Of a stretch of 64,000 bases of DNA, positions 63,974-64,000 are shown one piece after another. The notes under the pieces are model-generated. The model was given only the letters and a program-made list of their open reading frames with translations, ran no database searches and was not told the origin of the DNA. Every line of letters starts with the position of its first letter. Position 1 is the first letter of the stretch. Made by a program: the position numbers and the translations under genes. The stretch is from NCBI GenBank assembly GCA_963556065.3, contig CAUVYH020000027.1, forward strand, positions 124,001-188,000, given 5' to 3'. The DNA is from JBAXTE01 sp963556065 (GTDB taxonomy: Bacteria; Bacteroidota; Bacteroidia; Bacteroidales; WCHB1-69).

Positions 63974-64000
63974 CGAACGATGACTTCGACTTCGCTCAGT
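63974..64000. repeat. Start of a REP-like element, cut by the window end
   Basis: GAACGATGACTTCGACTTCGCTCAGT contains the TTCGA...CTCAG core also present in the element at 26524-26616. Only part lies in the window. Confidence 0.4.

Noticed and set aside
1..64000. tRNA, rRNA or riboswitch genes
   Set aside because: I looked for cloverleaf T-arm strings (GGTTCGAATCC-like) and conserved rRNA or riboswitch cores and found no convincing candidate; by-eye reading could miss a divergent one.

Overview
This 64 kb window is a piece of a low-GC Bacteroidota chromosome, most likely from an anaerobic, fermentative member of the Bacteroidales or a near relative. The basis is: proteins with type IX secretion (T9SS) C-terminal sorting domains, lipoproteins with SCKK/SCKD lipoboxes, the short Bacteroidetes-type primary sigma factor, repeated TAnnTTTG (-7) promoter elements with TTG/TTTG about 18-23 nt upstream, and redox enzymes typical of anaerobes (HydG, indolepyruvate:ferredoxin oxidoreductase, aldehyde:ferredoxin oxidoreductase). 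No tRNA, rRNA, CRISPR array or intact transposon was seen.

Layout. 0-8 kb: 3' part of hydG, two secreted T9SS proteins (DUF1566; a frameshifted arylsulfotransferase), a LytS/LytR-type two-component pair whose regulator is broken, a Crp-type regulator and a GNAT enzyme. 8.6-13 kb: housekeeping genes rpsO, pnp, the primary sigma factor and rpe, separated by clear terminators. 13-17 kb: secreted/lipoproteins, a UbiA prenyltransferase, a TetR regulator and a DUF7935 protein. 17.5-25.1 kb: an inositol-lipid operon (TetR, CDP-alcohol phosphatidyltransferase, myo-inositol-phosphate synthase, PgpA-like phosphatase, GtrA, a DUF5686 outer-membrane protein, DUF4833, and an AUR1-like PAP2 protein). 25-31 kb: aspartate kinase, a nitrilase-family amidase, rnc-fabF-acpP and purN. 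31-42 kb: tungsten-type aldehyde oxidoreductase, a T9SS type-B protein, a 1466-aa collagen-like surface protein and a TMTC-like GT-C/TPR membrane protein. 42-51 kb: iorB-iorA divergent from an aminotransferase, fructose-bisphosphate aldolase, a secreted C10 cysteine protease and hutI. 51-57 kb: two paralogous lipoproteins, then a four-gene ceramide operon: serine palmitoyltransferase, bacterial ceramide synthase, ceramide reductase and a second PAP2 protein. 57-64 kb: glycogen genes (eukaryote-type branching enzyme, a small membrane protein, a type I pullulanase) and a secreted protein of unknown function.

The main biological story is membrane lipid chemistry. The operon at 17.5-25.1 kb should make myo-inositol phosphate and attach it to CDP-diacylglycerol, then dephosphorylate the product. 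The operon at 52.9-57.1 kb should make (dihydro)ceramide. Each operon carries a PAP2/AUR1-type membrane enzyme that could transfer a phospho-headgroup to ceramide. Together they predict inositol phosphoryl-ceramide or a related sphingolipid, with three accessory envelope genes (GtrA, DUF5686, DUF4833) of unknown role in the pathway.

Quality caveat. Seven genes (arylsulfotransferase, LytTR regulator, fabF, cerR, bcerS, spt, glgB) are interrupted by single-base indels in A/T runs, nearly all one base too long. Removing them restores full-length proteins of normal size. Because fabF, normally indispensable, is among them, these are most likely sequencing or assembly errors rather than pseudogenes. 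Coordinates of those genes are given here as the merged, corrected spans.
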